Shown piece by piece: positions 33,528-35,094 of a DNA stretch of 35,094 nucleotides. The stretch covers positions 1-35,094 of the forward strand of contig VMDK01000127.1 of the NCBI GenBank assembly GCA_008080835.1. Direction: 5' to 3'. The notes under the pieces were generated by a model. The model was not told the origin of the DNA, ran no database searches, and saw only the letters and a program-made list of their open reading frames with translations. The translations under genes and the position numbers were made by a program. Source of the DNA: Sphingobacteriia bacterium. GTDB taxonomy: Bacteria; Bacteroidota; Bacteroidia; NS11-12g; UBA9320. Numbering within the stretch: position 1 is the first letter of the stretch; every line of letters starts with the position of its first letter.

Positions 33528-34856
33528 ATGGGTTGTGGAAATTGCGGAACAGGCACCATAGGGAAAGACGGGAAACCTGCCGGTTGCGGTAGCAACGGAT
33601 CTTGCGGCACAGGAGGCTGCAACGTCCTGAATACATATGATTGGTTAAAGCACATGTCCTTACCTGAGGACTACCAACCATTCAACATCGTCGAGATCCG
33701 ATTCAAGGGAAGCCGAAAAGAATTTTACAGAAATGAAGAGCATCTCACTTTGATGACGGGTGATCCTGTTGTCGTGGAGAGCGACTTTGGGCATGACCTC
33801 GGACATGTTTCACTGTCGGGGGAACTGGTGCGTCTTCAAATGAAGAAGAACCATATTCCGGAAGACAGCAAGGCGATCAAAAAGATCTATCGTATCGCTT
33901 CCAAGAATGACCTGGATCGTTACGAAGAGGTCAAGGAAAAGGAACCTTCTACGCTCGAAAGAGCGCGCACGATTGCCATGGGTCTCCATCTGGAGATGAA
34001 GATCAGCGATATCGAATTCCAGGGCGATGGGCGCAAAGTCATATTCTACTACACTTCAGAAGGTAGAGTCGACTTTCGTGAATTGATCCGGCGTTACGCC
34101 AGTGAATTCAAAACGCGCATTGAGATGCGTCAGGTAAGCTACCGCGAAGAAGCTTCGCGATTAGGTGGCATAGGAAGTTGTGGTCGCGAACTTTGCTGCA
34201 GCACCTGGCTCACCGACTACAAAGTTGTCTCGATGAATTCTGCCAAGACGCAGAATTTGAGTATCAATATGCTCAAATTGTCAGGACAGTGCGGACGACT
34301 GAAATGCTGTCTGAATTACGAATTGGAGACCTATCAGGATGCGTTGAAGGATTTTCCTTCCACTGACAAGCTCGTTCTTAAAACAGAGCAGGGTAAGGCC
34401 TTCCTTCAAAAGACCGATATCCTGAAACGCATGATGTGGTTCAACTATGAGCGCTCATCGGATTGGACTTGTATATCCCTCGATCGTGCCAATGAAGTTC
34501 TGGCTTTGAACAAGAAAGGTGAAGTTCCGGAATCCCTGATAGACCTGAGTTTTGCCTTGGAGACCATTGAATCGCTCGAACCCGCTGCGGATCTCATCTC
34601 CGATCAAAGTCTGACCCGCCTCGATCACAAAGAAGAGGATCGACGAAAGAAAAGTCGCTCCAACAAGAAGCGTCGCGGACGTGGCAATCCAAATGCACGT
34701 GCAGGAAACCGTGGTCAGAAAGCTCAGTCGAATGATCAGGGGCCTCAGAATTCCAATAATTCGGGCAATACCGGATCCAGAAAAAAGAGCAACAACAGGA
34801 ATCGAAATCGGAACAGAAACCGGAATCGAAAGCCCAAAGATGGTGGTCAATCCTGA
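33528..34856 (+). CDS. ricT: PSP1-domain protein RicT (YaaT-like)
   Basis: RicT (YaaT) of Bacillus is part of a complex that works with RNase Y in mRNA maturation and carries iron-sulfur clusters. The 442-residue product has a Cys/Gly-rich N-terminus (C3, C6, C20, C26, C31), a PSP1 core (about 45-290) with CGRELCC (218-224) and CGRLKCC (255-261), and a long basic tail (about 360-442) ending in repeated Asn-Arg dipeptides. The N-terminal cysteines and the tail are additions relative to the short Bacillus protein. It follows holB in the same order as yaaT and holB neighbours elsewhere. Its stop overlaps the convergent recR end by ten bases. Confidence 0.9.
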   Translation: MGCGNCGTGTIGKDGKPAGCGSNGSCGTGGCNVLNTYDWLKHMSLPEDYQPFNIVEIRFKGSRKEFYRNEEHLTLMTGDPVVVESDFGHDLGHVSLSGELVRLQMKKNHIPEDSKAIKKIYRIASKNDLDRYEEVKEKEPSTLERARTIAMGLHLEMKISDIEFQGDGRKVIFYYTSEGRVDFRELIRRYASEFKTRIEMRQVSYREEASRLGGIGSCGRELCCSTWLTDYKVVSMNSAKTQNLSINMLKLSGQCGRLKCCLNYELETYQDALKDFPSTDKLVLKTEQGKAFLQKTDILKRMMWFNYERSSDWTCISLDRANEVLALNKKGEVPESLIDLSFALETIESLEPAADLISDQSLTRLDHKEEDRRKKSRSNKKRRGRGNPNARAGNRGQKAQSNDQGPQNSNNSGNTGSRKKSNNRNRNRNRNRNRKPKDGGQS

Positions 34857-35094
34857 CCGGTCCGTTCGTTGTGATATGGTACGCGATTGAGGATGGACCG
34901 TCCCAACGTGATCTCATCCGCATATTCTAATTCTCCACCAACGGAGATCCCTCTTGCCAGTGAACTGATATTGACATTGGAGTTTGCAAGTTTTTTACTG
35001 ATGTAGAATTCAGTCGTATCCCCTTCCATGTTCGCATTCAGCGCCAGGATCACCTCAGTGATCTCTCCTTTTCCAACTCGTTTCACGAGCTCGT
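34847..35094 (-). CDS. recR: Recombination protein RecR (partial, 5' end outside window)
   Basis: RecR works with RecO and RecF in loading RecA at gaps. Only the last 82 or so residues are present, in a frame open to the window edge. They include the end of the TOPRIM domain ([19 protein letters not shown]) and the conserved C-terminal [20 protein letters not shown] followed by ILNR. The gene converges on ricT with a ten-base overlap of coding ends. The N-terminal zinc finger and helix-hairpin-helix lie beyond the window. Confidence 0.93.
   Translation of the reverse strand, partial: ELVKRVGKGEITEVILALNANMEGDTTEFYISKKLANSNVNISSLARGISVGGELEYADEITLGRSILNRVPYHNERTGQD

Noticed and set aside
1-35094. 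CRISPR arrays, insertion sequences, prophage, toxin-antitoxin or restriction genes
   Set aside because: No regularly spaced repeats, transposases, phage or defence-family proteins were recognised on either strand.

Overview
The window looks like a chromosomal segment of a Bacteroidota (probably Flavobacteriales-like) bacterium. Support comes from the repeated Bacteroidota-type -7 promoter box TAnnTTTG just upstream of many starts, the scarcity of strong Shine-Dalgarno sites, the block pheT / coiled-coil protein / zapA / rny, a YfhO-family membrane protein, and a PSP1-domain RicT next to holB. I see no tRNA, rRNA, CRISPR array, transposase or phage gene. The species cannot be named from sequence alone.

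Layout. 1-5.8 kb is leftward housekeeping: murQ (cut by the window edge), pnp, rpsO and a membrane VWA-domain protein. 5.9-11.9 kb is rightward: pheT, a small coiled-coil protein, zapA, rny (RNase Y), then a ferredoxin-NADP reductase translationally coupled to a 2Fe-2S ferredoxin. The 290-base gap at 11.9-12.2 kb holds an elaborate nested inverted repeat. 12.2-13.8 kb is leftward obgE and adk. The 264-base gap that follows holds a perfect 12-bp inverted repeat and a terminator-like hairpin directly in front of the next locus.

14.07-28.66 kb is a rightward surface-polysaccharide locus: bi-domain oxidoreductase, zinc-ribbon methyltransferase, AsnB-type amidotransferase, a second methyltransferase, a flippase, a third methyltransferase, two paralogous GT4 glycosyltransferases separated by an antisense SOUL-family gene, a heparinase II/III-like protein without a signal peptide, and a third glycosyltransferase. 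Leftward wecB (UDP-GlcNAc 2-epimerase) and a YfhO-family membrane protein follow. No polymerase (Wzy), initiating transferase or export machinery is present, so the pathway must be completed elsewhere. The gene set suggests a glycan that is oxidised or reduced, amidated and methylated; this is inference.

32.4-35.1 kb is rightward holB and ricT, ending in the 3' part of a convergent recR.

The observations most worth following are: (1) several genes whose -7 box ends only 4-5 bases before the start codon, predicting leaderless mRNAs; (2) the nested inverted-repeat element at 11938-12084; (3) a possible attenuator in front of the polysaccharide locus; (4) co-occurrence of Pnp, RNase Y and RicT, where Pnp and RicT both carry basic low-complexity tails; (5) the heparinase-like enzyme without a signal peptide inside a biosynthetic locus. 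I did not find a clear undescribed defence or mobile system.
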